Below are positions 17,177 to 25,705 of a stretch of 64,000 nucleotides of DNA, in pieces. Below the pieces are notes generated by a model. The model saw only the letters and a list, made by a program, of their open reading frames with translations, did not search any database and had not been told where the DNA came from. Each line of letters opens with the position of its first letter. The stretch's first letter is position 1. The DNA is from an uncultured Muribaculaceae bacterium (GTDB lineage Bacteria; Bacteroidota; Bacteroidia; Bacteroidales; Muribaculaceae): assembly GCA_910587915.1 (NCBI GenBank), contig CAJUOB010000002.1, positions 207,762 to 271,761 on the forward strand, written 5' to 3'. Made by a program: the position numbers and the translations under genes.

Positions 17177-18496
17177 ATGGCAGTAATTCTGACAATCGAC
17201 GACGATAATCTTCTCCTGGTATCGCTCAAGGGACTGCTGTCGCGGGCCGGCGACAGCGTTGTAGCAGTACCATCGCCCGACTATGCCATGGCCTATGTGC
17301 GTGCCGAGCGCCCCGACCTCGTGCTTATGGACATGAATTTCACCCGTGGCACATCGGGTATCGAAGGGCTCACTCTGCTGCGGCAAGTGAAGATATTCCG
17401 TCCTGAGGTACCTGTAATTCTCATGACGGCATGGGGCAGCATCGACCTCGCTGTCGAGGGCATGCGGGCCGGAGCTTTCGACTTCATCACCAAGCCATGG
17501 GACAATGCCCGCCTTCTCGAACGCATCGACACCGCCTTGAAACTGCACAAGGCACCGGCATGCGACGGCGGCTTCGACCGGAGCGCCATCATAGGGTCGT
17601 CGGGAGCGCTCTCCGATGTTCTCGACACCTGTGCTCGTGTGGCTCCTACCGATGCCCCGGTGCTGATAGTCGGTGAAAGCGGGACCGGCAAGGAGTTGCT
17701 GGCAAGGACTATACACCACAACAGTCGCCGCAGCGGCGCACCTTTCGTAAAGATAAATCTCAGCGGCATTGCGCCATCGGACTTTGAGAGTGAATTTTTC
17801 GGCCATATGCGGGGTGCGTTCTCTGGAGCCATATCCGACAAGCGGGGCATACTGCAGACTGCCGACGGCGGCACCTTGTTTCTCGAAGAAATCGACAGAC
17901 TCGACCCGGTGTCGCAGATGAAACTGATGCGTGCACTTCAGGAACAGGCATTTACGCCTCTGGGAAGCACATGTACCTGCCACGTGGATGTGCGGGTAGT
18001 ATGCTCCACCACGGCCGATCTCGGCGCCATGGTTGCCGATCGATCCTTCCGAGAAGATTTGTTCTACCGTATCAACTTAGTGACACTTCATATGCCCACC
18101 CTTCGCGAACGCCGTGCCGATATTCCGGCCCTCATACGATTTTTTGCAAAAGAAGAGGCACGGATCCACAGAGGGTTGGAAACGCCGGAGTTCGATGAAA
18201 GCGCCATCGAATATATAAGCACCCTACCGCTGCCGGGCAATGTACGCGAACTGCGGAATATTGTCGCGAGAGCGGCCCTGCTCGGCTCAGGCAGCCCCAT
18301 AAACGTGGCTCATCTACGCCATATGGCACAGGAATTTTCCACCGTGTCGGCAACCGGCACACTCGAGGGAACAGAGCGACGCAAGATCGCCGAAGCCCTC
18401 ACGGCCGCACAGGGCAATGTGTCGCGCGCGGCAGCTGCTCTCGGAATATCACGCGGTGCTCTCTACCGCCGAATGGAAAAATACGGACTACAGTGA
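17177..18496 (+). CDS. NtrC-family sigma-54-dependent response regulator
   Basis: This 439-residue regulator has a receiver domain with the phospho-acceptor D52 (in L-M-D-M-N), an AAA+ domain with Walker A G-E-S-G-T-G-K-E at 166-173, and a C-terminal Fis-type helix-turn-helix (NVSRAAAALGISRGALYRRM). Two key sites differ from the norm: the sigma-54 contact loop is G-A-F-S-G-A (213-218) instead of GAFTGA, and Walker B is L-F-L-E-E-I instead of LFLDEI. Both changes are conservative, so activity is likely retained. The stop overlaps the kinase GTG start, and the neighbours suggest it controls the exporter at 6872-15493. Confidence 0.93.
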   Translation: MAVILTIDDDNLLLVSLKGLLSRAGDSVVAVPSPDYAMAYVRAERPDLVLMDMNFTRGTSGIEGLTLLRQVKIFRPEVPVILMTAWGSIDLAVEGMRAGAFDFITKPWDNARLLERIDTALKLHKAPACDGGFDRSAIIGSSGALSDVLDTCARVAPTDAPVLIVGESGTGKELLARTIHHNSRRSGAPFVKINLSGIAPSDFESEFFGHMRGAFSGAISDKRGILQTADGGTLFLEEIDRLDPVSQMKLMRALQEQAFTPLGSTCTCHVDVRVVCSTTADLGAMVADRSFREDLFYRINLVTLHMPTLRERRADIPALIRFFAKEEARIHRGLETPEFDESAIEYISTLPLPGNVRELRNIVARAALLGSGSPINVAHLRHMAQEFSTVSATGTLEGTERRKIAEALTAAQGNVSRAAAALGISRGALYRRMEKYGLQ

Positions 18497-19719
18497 ATCT
18501 ACGACTCTTCTTTCTTCTATTCCTGCTCCTGCAGCTGCCTGTCTACGGCACCCTGATGTGGATCACATTCGACACACATCCGCTTCTGTTCTATTGCACC
18601 GAGGCAATGCTTGTCGTCGATGTGGCGGCATGTCTGTTTTTCTACCGTAAGGTAGTGGTACCTGTCGAAACGTTGTCGAACGGCATGGATCTGCTCAAGG
18701 CTCAGGATTGGAACGTAGCTCTGCGTCCGCTCGGACAGCCCGAAGTTGACTCGCTTGTGGATGTATTCAACAAAATGATGGAACGCATGCACTCACAGCG
18801 CCTGTCGCTTCAGGAGCAACGCCACTTCCTGATGCTGCTGGTGGCCGAAGCTCCCGTAGGGGTGATTGTAAAAGGCTTCGGCGGCAACGAACGGATGGTA
18901 AATCCGGCGGCCAAGGATATCCTCGACCGATATCCCGACATGGCCACAAGACTCGACACTGTACCGGACGGCAGCGAGTCGACATTCCGCCTCGACGACA
19001 GCCATCTGTTCCGATGTGTGCGACGGCATTTTATCGACGATGGCGTGCGCTGCTGCTTCTATCTCATCGAGAATGTAGCTCCCATGGTGGCCGCAGCCGA
19101 GCGCACCGCCTATGTGAAACTTATCCGTCTAATGGCTCATGAGGTGAACAACTCCGTGGCGGCCATGAGCACGGCGCTCGGAGCCCTGGAAAGCGATGAC
19201 CCCGACGGCCTTCTCGACGCATGCCGCCGCCGGGCCTTGGCTCTAAGCGATTTCATAGGGCGCTTTGCCGAACTGGTGAAGACACCCGAGCCAAGACTCA
19301 TAAAAGTAAACTCAACGGCAATGGTGCGCTCATGCGCTGCATTTCTCGAAAGTCTGTGCACACAGTCCGGAGTGGAGTTCTGCATTCGGGCCAATGACGG
19401 CGCCACCGTCGACGCCGATCCGGCTCAGATAGAGCAGGTGCTGGTGAACGTGGTTAAAAATGCCTGTGAGAGCACTGGCCGCGGAGGTCGTGTGGAGATA
19501 ACTGTAGAGGGCGCCACCATCACCGTGACCGACAATGGCCCCGGCATATCGCCAGAGAAAGCCGAACAGATGGCATCGCCATTCTTCACCGACAAACCGT
19601 CGGGACAAGGCATAGGCCTGACATTCGTGCGCGAGGTACTGACACGCCACGGCTGCAATTTCTCGCTGGCGACCTCGGCCGACGACGGCCTCACACGGTT
19701 CCGGTTTACATTCGGCTGA
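18493..19719 (+). CDS. Membrane sensor histidine kinase, NtrB/NtrY type
   Basis: The 408-residue kinase has two N-terminal helices (about 3-20 and 30-50) with a very short loop between them, so it probably senses within the membrane. A HAMP-like linker and a PAS-like domain (about 108-200) follow, then the H-box with H216 (L-M-A-H-E-V-N-N-S), the N-box (VNVVKNACEST), and the G boxes D-N-G-P-G-I and G-Q-G-I-G-L. The E-V-N-N form of the H-box is typical of NtrY-like kinases. The GTG start overlaps the regulator stop (GTGA). It ends 14 bases inside the convergent oxidoreductase gene. Confidence 0.92.
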   Translation: MNLRLFFLLFLLLQLPVYGTLMWITFDTHPLLFYCTEAMLVVDVAACLFFYRKVVVPVETLSNGMDLLKAQDWNVALRPLGQPEVDSLVDVFNKMMERMHSQRLSLQEQRHFLMLLVAEAPVGVIVKGFGGNERMVNPAAKDILDRYPDMATRLDTVPDGSESTFRLDDSHLFRCVRRHFIDDGVRCCFYLIENVAPMVAAAERTAYVKLIRLMAHEVNNSVAAMSTALGALESDDPDGLLDACRRRALALSDFIGRFAELVKTPEPRLIKVNSTAMVRSCAAFLESLCTQSGVEFCIRANDGATVDADPAQIEQVLVNVVKNACESTGRGGRVEITVEGATITVTDNGPGISPEKAEQMASPFFTDKPSGQGIGLTFVREVLTRHGCNFSLATSADDGLTRFRFTFG

Positions 19720-21265
19720 CGGCCTGCGCCACAACCATGCCGTCAATGGCGGCCGACACGATTCCACCGGCATAGCCCGCACCCTCGCCGCAGGGGTACA
19801 GCCCTTCTATGACAATATGATGCATCGACTCGCGGTCGCGCGGAATGCGTACCGGCGATGAAGTGCGTGTCTCATCGCCTATGAGCACCGCTTCGTTGGT
19901 GAGAAATCCACGCTGCTTGGCTCCGAATACTTTGAAGCCCTCGCGCAGACGCCGTGCTACCCCTTCGGGCAGCAGATGGTCCACACGTGCGCTTATCAGC
20001 CCGGGGGGATACGACGAACGCGGGAGATCGGCCGATAGCCGCCCATCCACAAAGTCGGCCATGCGCTGGGCCGGCGCCTGCTGGGTATGGCCGGATGCTT
20101 CGAAGAAATCATGTTCTATCTTTTCCTGGAAGCGCATCATCTTCAGCGCTGTTTCCTTGGGCGTATCGCCATCGGGAATATCTTCGGGCAGTATCTCCAC
20201 CACCATGCCGGAATTGGCCCAGCGGGTACCACGGTTGGCAGGCGACATGCCGTTGACCACAAGCTGCCCCGGAGCACTTGCCGCCGGGATTATGTATCCG
20301 CCGGGGCACATGCAAAACGAATACACCGCACGGTCGTCGACACGTGTGAGCATGCTGTATTCAGCCGCCGGCAAATACTTGCCTCTGCCTTTGGGCGAGT
20401 GGTACTGAATTCTGTCTATAAGCTCCTGAGGATGCTCCAGGCGCACTCCCACAGCGATTCCTTTTGGCTCTATCGCCACCCCGGAATCTGCCAGCATATG
20501 GTATACATCGCGCGCGGAGTGGCCCGTGGCGAGTATCACGGGGCCATGCCAGCTACGGCCATCGGCTGTCACTGCACCTGTCACCTTGTTACCGTCCATC
20601 AGAAGACCGGTCACTTTAGTTCCGAAATGCACCTCGCCGCCACATGCTATTATAGTCTCGCGGATAGCCTTGATAACAGCGGGCAGCCGGTCGGTGCCTA
20701 TATGCGGGTGTGCATCGACAAGAATCTCGGGCTGAGCGCCATGCTGGTGCAAAATCCGAAGTACTTTGTCGACAGGCCCGCGCTTCTTGCTGCGGGTGTA
20801 TAGTTTACCGTCGGAGTAAGCTCCTGCCCCACCCTCTCCGAAACAGTAGTTCGAGTCGGGGTCGACAGTACCGGTACGGCTTATGGCCACCATATCGCGT
20901 CGGCGTGCATCCACGTCCTTTCCGCGCTCGAGCACTACAGGTGTTATGCCGCACTCTATCAGTTCGAGAGCTGCGAATAGGCCGGCAGGCCCGGCACCAA
21001 CGACTATGGCCCGGCGATTGCCTTCTACCTTGCGGTATTCCACCGGGACGAACGCTGCCGCTGCTTCATCGACAGTGTCGAGGTGCACGTTCACGCTCAG
21101 ATTCACCACAACATTGCGCTGGCGGGCATCGATGGAACGACGCACAATGTCGACGCGGGCAATACGTTGTTGTGGCACATGAAGTTCGCGGGCGCAGCGA
21201 GCGGTCAGAAGGGCGGGAGTGGCGGCACATGCCGGATCCACGCGCAGGTCTAATTTTTCAAGCAT
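19706..21265 (-). CDS. FAD-dependent oxidoreductase (COG2509-like)
   Basis: The 519-residue protein has an N-terminal domain of about 80 residues, then the dinucleotide fold G-A-G-P-A-G at 90-95 in VVGAGPAGLFAALELIE, followed by R-R-x-D-M-V and C-F-G-E-G-G-A-G-A-Y-S-D-G-K-L, characteristic of this uncharacterised dehydrogenase family. A second signature near the C-terminus (G-A-G-Y-A-G-G-I-V-S-A-A-I-D-G) completes the FAD site. The substrate is unknown. It overlaps the upstream MATE gene by eight bases, so the two are probably co-translated. Confidence 0.88.
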   Translation of the reverse strand: MLEKLDLRVDPACAATPALLTARCARELHVPQQRIARVDIVRRSIDARQRNVVVNLSVNVHLDTVDEAAAAFVPVEYRKVEGNRRAIVVGAGPAGLFAALELIECGITPVVLERGKDVDARRRDMVAISRTGTVDPDSNYCFGEGGAGAYSDGKLYTRSKKRGPVDKVLRILHQHGAQPEILVDAHPHIGTDRLPAVIKAIRETIIACGGEVHFGTKVTGLLMDGNKVTGAVTADGRSWHGPVILATGHSARDVYHMLADSGVAIEPKGIAVGVRLEHPQELIDRIQYHSPKGRGKYLPAAEYSMLTRVDDRAVYSFCMCPGGYIIPAASAPGQLVVNGMSPANRGTRWANSGMVVEILPEDIPDGDTPKETALKMMRFQEKIEHDFFEASGHTQQAPAQRMADFVDGRLSADLPRSSYPPGLISARVDHLLPEGVARRLREGFKVFGAKQRGFLTNEAVLIGDETRTSSPVRIPRDRESMHHIVIEGLYPCGEGAGYAGGIVSAAIDGMVVAQAVSRM

Positions 21266-22655
21266 GATTGTTGCGTATGCTGTTCAGATGGCGTGCAAGA
21301 CGCCGGTTCATTATCAATACTGTGACAAGTGCGAGCACAAAAGCGATGAAGTCGCTGGTACACATGGCAGTCCACACACCGTCGATGCCATAGTGCGGAG
21401 GAAGTATCCAAAGCAGCGGCACAAGAAATATGAGCTGCCTGGTGAGCGACAGGAATATCGACAGTTTCGGTTTGCCAATGGACTGGAAGTAGTTCTGTAT
21501 CACTATCTGTGCTCCGACAAGAGGATAAAAGAGGAAAAATATGCGGAATCCCAGACGAGCGATTTCGATCATCCCTTCGTCGGTGGTGAACATGCTGCTA
21601 ATCACATCGGGGAATATCTCGGTGGCAGCCCATCCAAAGCAAGCCACACCTGTGGCAATCATTATACCTTTCTTGAGTGTGGCGCTCACACGGGGCCAGT
21701 TGGCCGCGCCGAAATTATAGCCCAGTATAGGCTGCATGCCCTGTGTGATACCGAAGATTATCATCACGAAGAACATCGACGTGCGGTTTATAATACCATA
21801 AGCTCCAACGGCAAGATTACCGTCGGCTCCGGCGCTCTCAAGCAAAGCTTTATTGATAAACACCACCACCAAGCACGCGCAGCAGTTCATCAGGAAAGGC
21901 GAAAGGCCTATGGAGTAGATACGGCGCACCAGGTCGGCCGACAGATGCCAGCACCGGCGGGTGAAGTGGATGTAGCTGTTCTTGGATATGAAGTGCCACA
22001 GCACCCATATGAATGCACCTGTCTGTCCCAGCAAGGTGGCTGTGGCAGCACCGGCAATGCCCCAGTCGAGCACGAATATGAAAATCGGGGCAGCCACTAC
22101 ATTGATAGCCACCGAAAGGAGTGCCGACACCATGGCCTTGCGCGGATAGCCGGTAGCTCGCATCAAGTTGTTGAGTCCCAGAAATACATACGAGATGGGA
22201 GTACCAAGCAGAATGATGCGCATGAATTCGCGTGCGTAGCTTATAGTCTCATCGGTAGCGCCGAAAAAGTATAGGATAGGGTCGAGGAACCATAGCCCGA
22301 GACTCATGATGAACACCGAGTGTATGAGGCAAAGTATGGTCACACATCCCACCACTCCCGAAGCTTTCGCCGTATTTTTCTGTCCCAAAAATATAGATGA
22401 AATTGTGGCGCCACCCACCGCTACAAGCACGCAGAACGCCACAACAAGATTCATAAGCGGAAAGGTGATGGCAAGACCTGTGATGGCCATCGCTCCGACA
22501 CCCCTGCCGATGAATATACTGTCGACAATATTATAAAGCGACGTGGCAAGGCTTGCCACAATAGCCGGCAAGGAATATTGCAGCAACAATTGGCCTATGG
22601 TTTTGGTACCAAGGTCGTTGGGATTACTTTTGGGCTGTATTGCTTCAGACTGCAT
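21258..22655 (-). CDS. MATE family multidrug/cation antiporter
   Basis: The 465-residue protein has about twelve membrane helices and the MATE pattern of two related six-helix halves. The N-terminal helix begins L-L-L-Q-Y-S-L-P-A-I-V-A, followed by S-L-Y-N-I-V-D-S-I-F-I-G-R-G-V-G. In the second half G-I-T-Q-G-M-Q-P-I-L-G-Y-N-F-G-A is a strong MATE signature. It would export organic cations using a sodium or proton gradient. It shares an eight-base overlap with the FAD oxidoreductase downstream. Confidence 0.93.
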   Translation of the reverse strand: MQSEAIQPKSNPNDLGTKTIGQLLLQYSLPAIVASLATSLYNIVDSIFIGRGVGAMAITGLAITFPLMNLVVAFCVLVAVGGATISSIFLGQKNTAKASGVVGCVTILCLIHSVFIMSLGLWFLDPILYFFGATDETISYAREFMRIILLGTPISYVFLGLNNLMRATGYPRKAMVSALLSVAINVVAAPIFIFVLDWGIAGAATATLLGQTGAFIWVLWHFISKNSYIHFTRRCWHLSADLVRRIYSIGLSPFLMNCCACLVVVFINKALLESAGADGNLAVGAYGIINRTSMFFVMIIFGITQGMQPILGYNFGAANWPRVSATLKKGIMIATGVACFGWAATEIFPDVISSMFTTDEGMIEIARLGFRIFFLFYPLVGAQIVIQNYFQSIGKPKLSIFLSLTRQLIFLVPLLWILPPHYGIDGVWTAMCTSDFIAFVLALVTVLIMNRRLARHLNSIRNNHA

Positions 22656-22802
22656 CGTGGGTGCTTGGTGAATGGTGAAGAGTGATAGTAGCCATGCGGC
22701 ATTGCATCGGAGAACAGAGATATGGCAGAAAAGATACAGGCTTCATCGAACAGACGCCTCAATCGATTTCGTTTTTCATCCCTCGCCTCTTACATAAACA
22801 AC

Positions 22803-22837
22803 AAAAAGCCGCTCGAAATGGATTTCGGACGGCTTTC
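22803..22837 (-). terminator. Rho-independent terminator after the initiator tRNA
   Basis: On the minus strand, a stem with arms AAAGCCG and CGGCTTT and an extended inner pairing (CCGAAAT / ATTTCGAG) is followed by a run of T. It lies 11 bases downstream of the tRNA 3' end. Confidence 0.75.
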
Positions 22838-22847
22838 TTTCGCTTAG

Positions 22848-22919
<72 letters not shown>

Positions 22920-22933
22920 GTGTTTTGACAGTG

Positions 22934-22965
22934 CAAAGGTAGGCACTTTTTTCTTACCCACCAAA
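22934..22965 (-). promoter_or_regulatory. Promoter of the initiator tRNA
   Basis: On the minus strand TTTG at 22965-22962 and TACCTTTG at 22941-22934 are separated by exactly 20 bases, a full match to the Bacteroidetes promoter. Confidence 0.75.
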
Positions 22966-23003
22966 TCCATTAATATAATTTAACAATCAAGCCTCATCCA
23001 ATT

Positions 23004-23035
23004 TTTGCAAACATTCATGAATCATAGTACCTTTG
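23004..23035 (+). promoter_or_regulatory. Promoter of the TlpA-like gene
   Basis: TTTG at 23004-23007 and TACCTTTG at 23028-23035 are 20 bases apart. The transcript would carry a leader of about 50 bases before the ATG at 23090. This excludes the earlier in-frame start at 23033. Confidence 0.72.
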
Positions 23036-23089
23036 CCAAATCTAATCCATGTATATTTTCGGCAACCTAATCCCTTAACTACAATCTAT

Positions 23090-24685
23090 ATGAAAAAAAC
23101 TTGTGCAATCATTGCAGCCACATGTATAGTGGCTTCCGGCATGGCTTCCAACCGGACATTCATCAATCCTGATTTCGAACACGGCGGCCTCAGCCTCGCC
23201 ATCACAGCCGTTGAGCGCGCCGACAGCCACACACGTGTACAAACCGATATATACGGCCCTGCCGGAAACTGGGTGCGCGCCGATACCAATATATATCTGC
23301 AAGGACGCCATACAGGCCGGAAATACCGCATGCTCTCCCTCCAAGGCATGAATCCGGGGGAAAAGACCGTCCTCGGCGACTCTGCTTTCATCTCTGCTAC
23401 AATGACGTTCGAACCGATTGCTCCGGCCGACTCCATAATAGACTTTATCGAGCCCGACGGATGGGCCGTGACCGGAATAAAACTCTACGACGAACCTCTA
23501 AAAAGAGTGCACACGCACATTGAAGGTACCGTCGAAGACCGGCCGGAAGTGAGCTGGCTCATACTTTCGGAGTCGGGGTCGGACCATAGGGTGAACAAAA
23601 GCATAATCATTCCGGTACGCGACGGTCGCTTCCACTACGACCTTTACTCCGATGGCGACCGCTACTACGAATTGACACCCGGTATAGAATTAATGCGCGG
23701 AAGCTGGTCCTTCGCTCAATTCTATCCCGAAAAAGAGCCTGTGGTAATAAAATTCCCTTCAGAACAAAGCAATGGACTTATAGAAGTGACTGGTGGGCCC
23801 AACACCACCGACATTATGCTATGGACACAGACATTGAGTGAACTTTGGAAAACGAGAATCGGAAATTCCGACATAGAGAAACACATAATGGAACTCTATG
23901 AATCGGACCGATTGTTCACTCCCGAATTTGCCGATTTCAGAAAACATGCACACGAAATGAGTCCCGACAGTGCACAGGCCATCTATCAACGGCTCCAGAA
24001 AGAAAACCGCATCAAAAGCCCGGAAGGTGTAATAGCCGAAGCTCGACGCGACAGTCTCGTCAGTGCCGTAATCGGACAGTTCTATACCACCGAACTCCGA
24101 AAGCCATCGGTCTGCCACCTGTACCAGATATACACAAAACTCCAATCGTCCGACAAATACTCCGACACACTCCTTGAAATCTTCCACGACAACTACGCCG
24201 ACACTCTCACCGAGTCGCCCTACCACCGCATGCTCACCACACTATATGAAGCCGGCGAACCCACACCCGGCAAAAAATATGTCGACTTCTCGGCTCCAGA
24301 TCTTAATGGCAACATCGTAAGCGCGTCCGAGATCATCGGTGGCAAGATAGCAGTCATCGATCTATGGGCTTCTTGGTGCGGACCGTGCCGACGCCACAGC
24401 ATGGCTCTGATTCCCCTCTATGAGAAATATCGCGACAAAGGCTTCACCGTCCTCGGCGTCGCACGCGAGGCAAGCTCCGATAAAGCCATGCGTATGGCCA
24501 TCGAACGCGACGGATATCCATGGATCAACCTAATCGAACTAAACGACACAAACAACATCTGGAAAAAATATCGGGCCGGAAACGCCGGTGGCCGTATTGT
24601 GCTTGTCGACAGCGATGGCACCATCCTCGCAGTCGACCCCGAAACCGATGAAATCGAAGCACACCTCTCCCGCCTCCTCGATTAA
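23090..24685 (+). CDS. TlpA-like thiol-disulfide oxidoreductase with DUF4369-like N-terminus
   Basis: The 531-residue protein starts with a signal peptide (MKKTCAIIAATCIVASGMAS). The N-terminal half is beta-rich, as in the DUF4369 proteins fused to thioredoxins in Bacteroidetes. The C-terminal thioredoxin/AhpC-TSA domain starts at F-S-A-P-D-L-N-G-N and has the active site W-C-G-P-C at residues 429-433, with V-G-R-R-like residues replaced by A-G-G-R-I-V-L-V-D near the end. It would reduce periplasmic disulfides. A second TlpA-like protein is encoded at 37379. Confidence 0.88.
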   Translation: MKKTCAIIAATCIVASGMASNRTFINPDFEHGGLSLAITAVERADSHTRVQTDIYGPAGNWVRADTNIYLQGRHTGRKYRMLSLQGMNPGEKTVLGDSAFISATMTFEPIAPADSIIDFIEPDGWAVTGIKLYDEPLKRVHTHIEGTVEDRPEVSWLILSESGSDHRVNKSIIIPVRDGRFHYDLYSDGDRYYELTPGIELMRGSWSFAQFYPEKEPVVIKFPSEQSNGLIEVTGGPNTTDIMLWTQTLSELWKTRIGNSDIEKHIMELYESDRLFTPEFADFRKHAHEMSPDSAQAIYQRLQKENRIKSPEGVIAEARRDSLVSAVIGQFYTTELRKPSVCHLYQIYTKLQSSDKYSDTLLEIFHDNYADTLTESPYHRMLTTLYEAGEPTPGKKYVDFSAPDLNGNIVSASEIIGGKIAVIDLWASWCGPCRRHSMALIPLYEKYRDKGFTVLGVAREASSDKAMRMAIERDGYPWINLIELNDTNNIWKKYRAGNAGGRIVLVDSDGTILAVDPETDEIEAHLSRLLD

Positions 24686-24704
24686 AAAAATCTCACAATC
24701 TTAT

Positions 24705-24750
24705 AATATTCCCCGGTGGCCTATGACTCGTCAGGCTATCGGGGAATATT
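24705..24750. repeat. Long perfect-arm hairpin without T-tract
   Basis: AATATTCCCCG at 24705-24715 is complementary to CGGGGAATATT at 24740-24750, with further inner pairing of GCCT and AGGC. The downstream bases are CAACAAAG, so it is not a canonical intrinsic terminator on the plus strand. It sits between the GC-rich TlpA gene and the low-GC KilA-N gene. Confidence 0.6.
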
Positions 24751-24829
24751 CAACAAAGACACATCGTGTCAACGATACCGAATATCAATAAACCCCCAAA
24801 TTAATCTCATTGGAAAGCAGATCAATACG

Positions 24830-24859
24830 TTGGTATATCAGATTTTTGATGTAGATTTG
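24830..24859 (+). promoter_or_regulatory. Promoter of the KilA-N gene
   Basis: A TTGG at 24830-24833 (near TTTG) and TAGATTTG at 24852-24859 are about 19 bases apart, and the ATG at 24887 follows 27 bases later. It sets the start to 24887, not the upstream in-frame ATG at 24716. Confidence 0.5.
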
Positions 24860-24886
24860 CACTTGAAACCAAACGCACTTTCCCGA

Positions 24887-25690
24887 ATGGCAAAAATCAC
24901 AGTAAAAGACACCGAAGTTAATGTTGTCAAAGTAAACGGCGAAGACTACATTTGTCTTACCGATATGTTGCAAGCCAAAGATGGTGACTTCTTCATTACT
25001 GATTGGCTACGCAACCGTAATACACTTGAATTTATCGGCATTTGGGAGAAAGTATATAATCCAGATTTTAATTATGGCGAATTCGCCATAATTAAAAATC
25101 AGTCGGGCCTTAACAGGTTCAAAATAAGCGTCAAGGAGTTTGTGGCACGGACCAACGCCATATCACTTCAAGCCAAAGCTGGACGATATGGTGGCACATA
25201 TGCCCATAAGGATATAGCGTTTGAGTTTGCCATGTGGATTAGTCCGGAGTTCAAAATCTATATTGTCAAGGAATTCCAGCGCTTGAAAGCCGAGGAACAG
25301 CGGCTGCTCGGGTGGTCGGCGAAGCGTGAACTGTCGAAAATCAACTATCGGATACACACCGATGCCATCAAGCAGAACCTCATCCCTGCCGAAGTCACAA
25401 AAGCACAAGCGACCATCATATATGCCAATGAAGCCGATGTATTGAATGTGGCCATGTTCGGCATGACGGCAAAGCAATGGCGTGAGGCCAACCCCGAATT
25501 GAAAGGCAATATCCGCGACTACGCATCGGTCAACGAACTGATATGCCTATCCAATATGGAAAGCCTCAATGCTGTATTCATAGAGCAGGGACTGCCTCAA
25601 TCCGACCGACTTATAAAACTCAACCAAATCGCCATCCATCAGATGTCCATATTAGAAAGCAGCGACAACGACCGTAAACTTTTGAAATAA
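24887..25690 (+). CDS. KilA-N domain protein
   Basis: The 267-residue protein has the KilA-N fold typical of phage and plasmid proteins: V-N-G-E-D-Y-I-C-L-T-D-M near residue 20, W-L-R-N-R-N-T-L-E-F, and a G-R-Y-G-G-T-Y-A-H-K-D-I-A-F-E-F-A-M-W-I-S-P-E-F core. KilA-N domains bind DNA in phage repressors and antirepressors. The C-terminal 100 residues are helical and unassigned. Base composition is lower in GC than the surrounding core genes. No integrase or phage gene is adjacent, so it may be the remains of an insertion or a cargo gene. Confidence 0.85.
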   Translation: MAKITVKDTEVNVVKVNGEDYICLTDMLQAKDGDFFITDWLRNRNTLEFIGIWEKVYNPDFNYGEFAIIKNQSGLNRFKISVKEFVARTNAISLQAKAGRYGGTYAHKDIAFEFAMWISPEFKIYIVKEFQRLKAEEQRLLGWSAKRELSKINYRIHTDAIKQNLIPAEVTKAQATIIYANEADVLNVAMFGMTAKQWREANPELKGNIRDYASVNELICLSNMESLNAVFIEQGLPQSDRLIKLNQIAIHQMSILESSDNDRKLLK

Positions 25691-25705
25691 TCATTGGCAC
25701 GAAAT

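Noticed and set aside
21219..22274. A 351-codon open frame opposite the MATE gene
   Set aside because: It is His/Tyr-rich with no recognisable fold; the antisense reading is a true membrane transporter.
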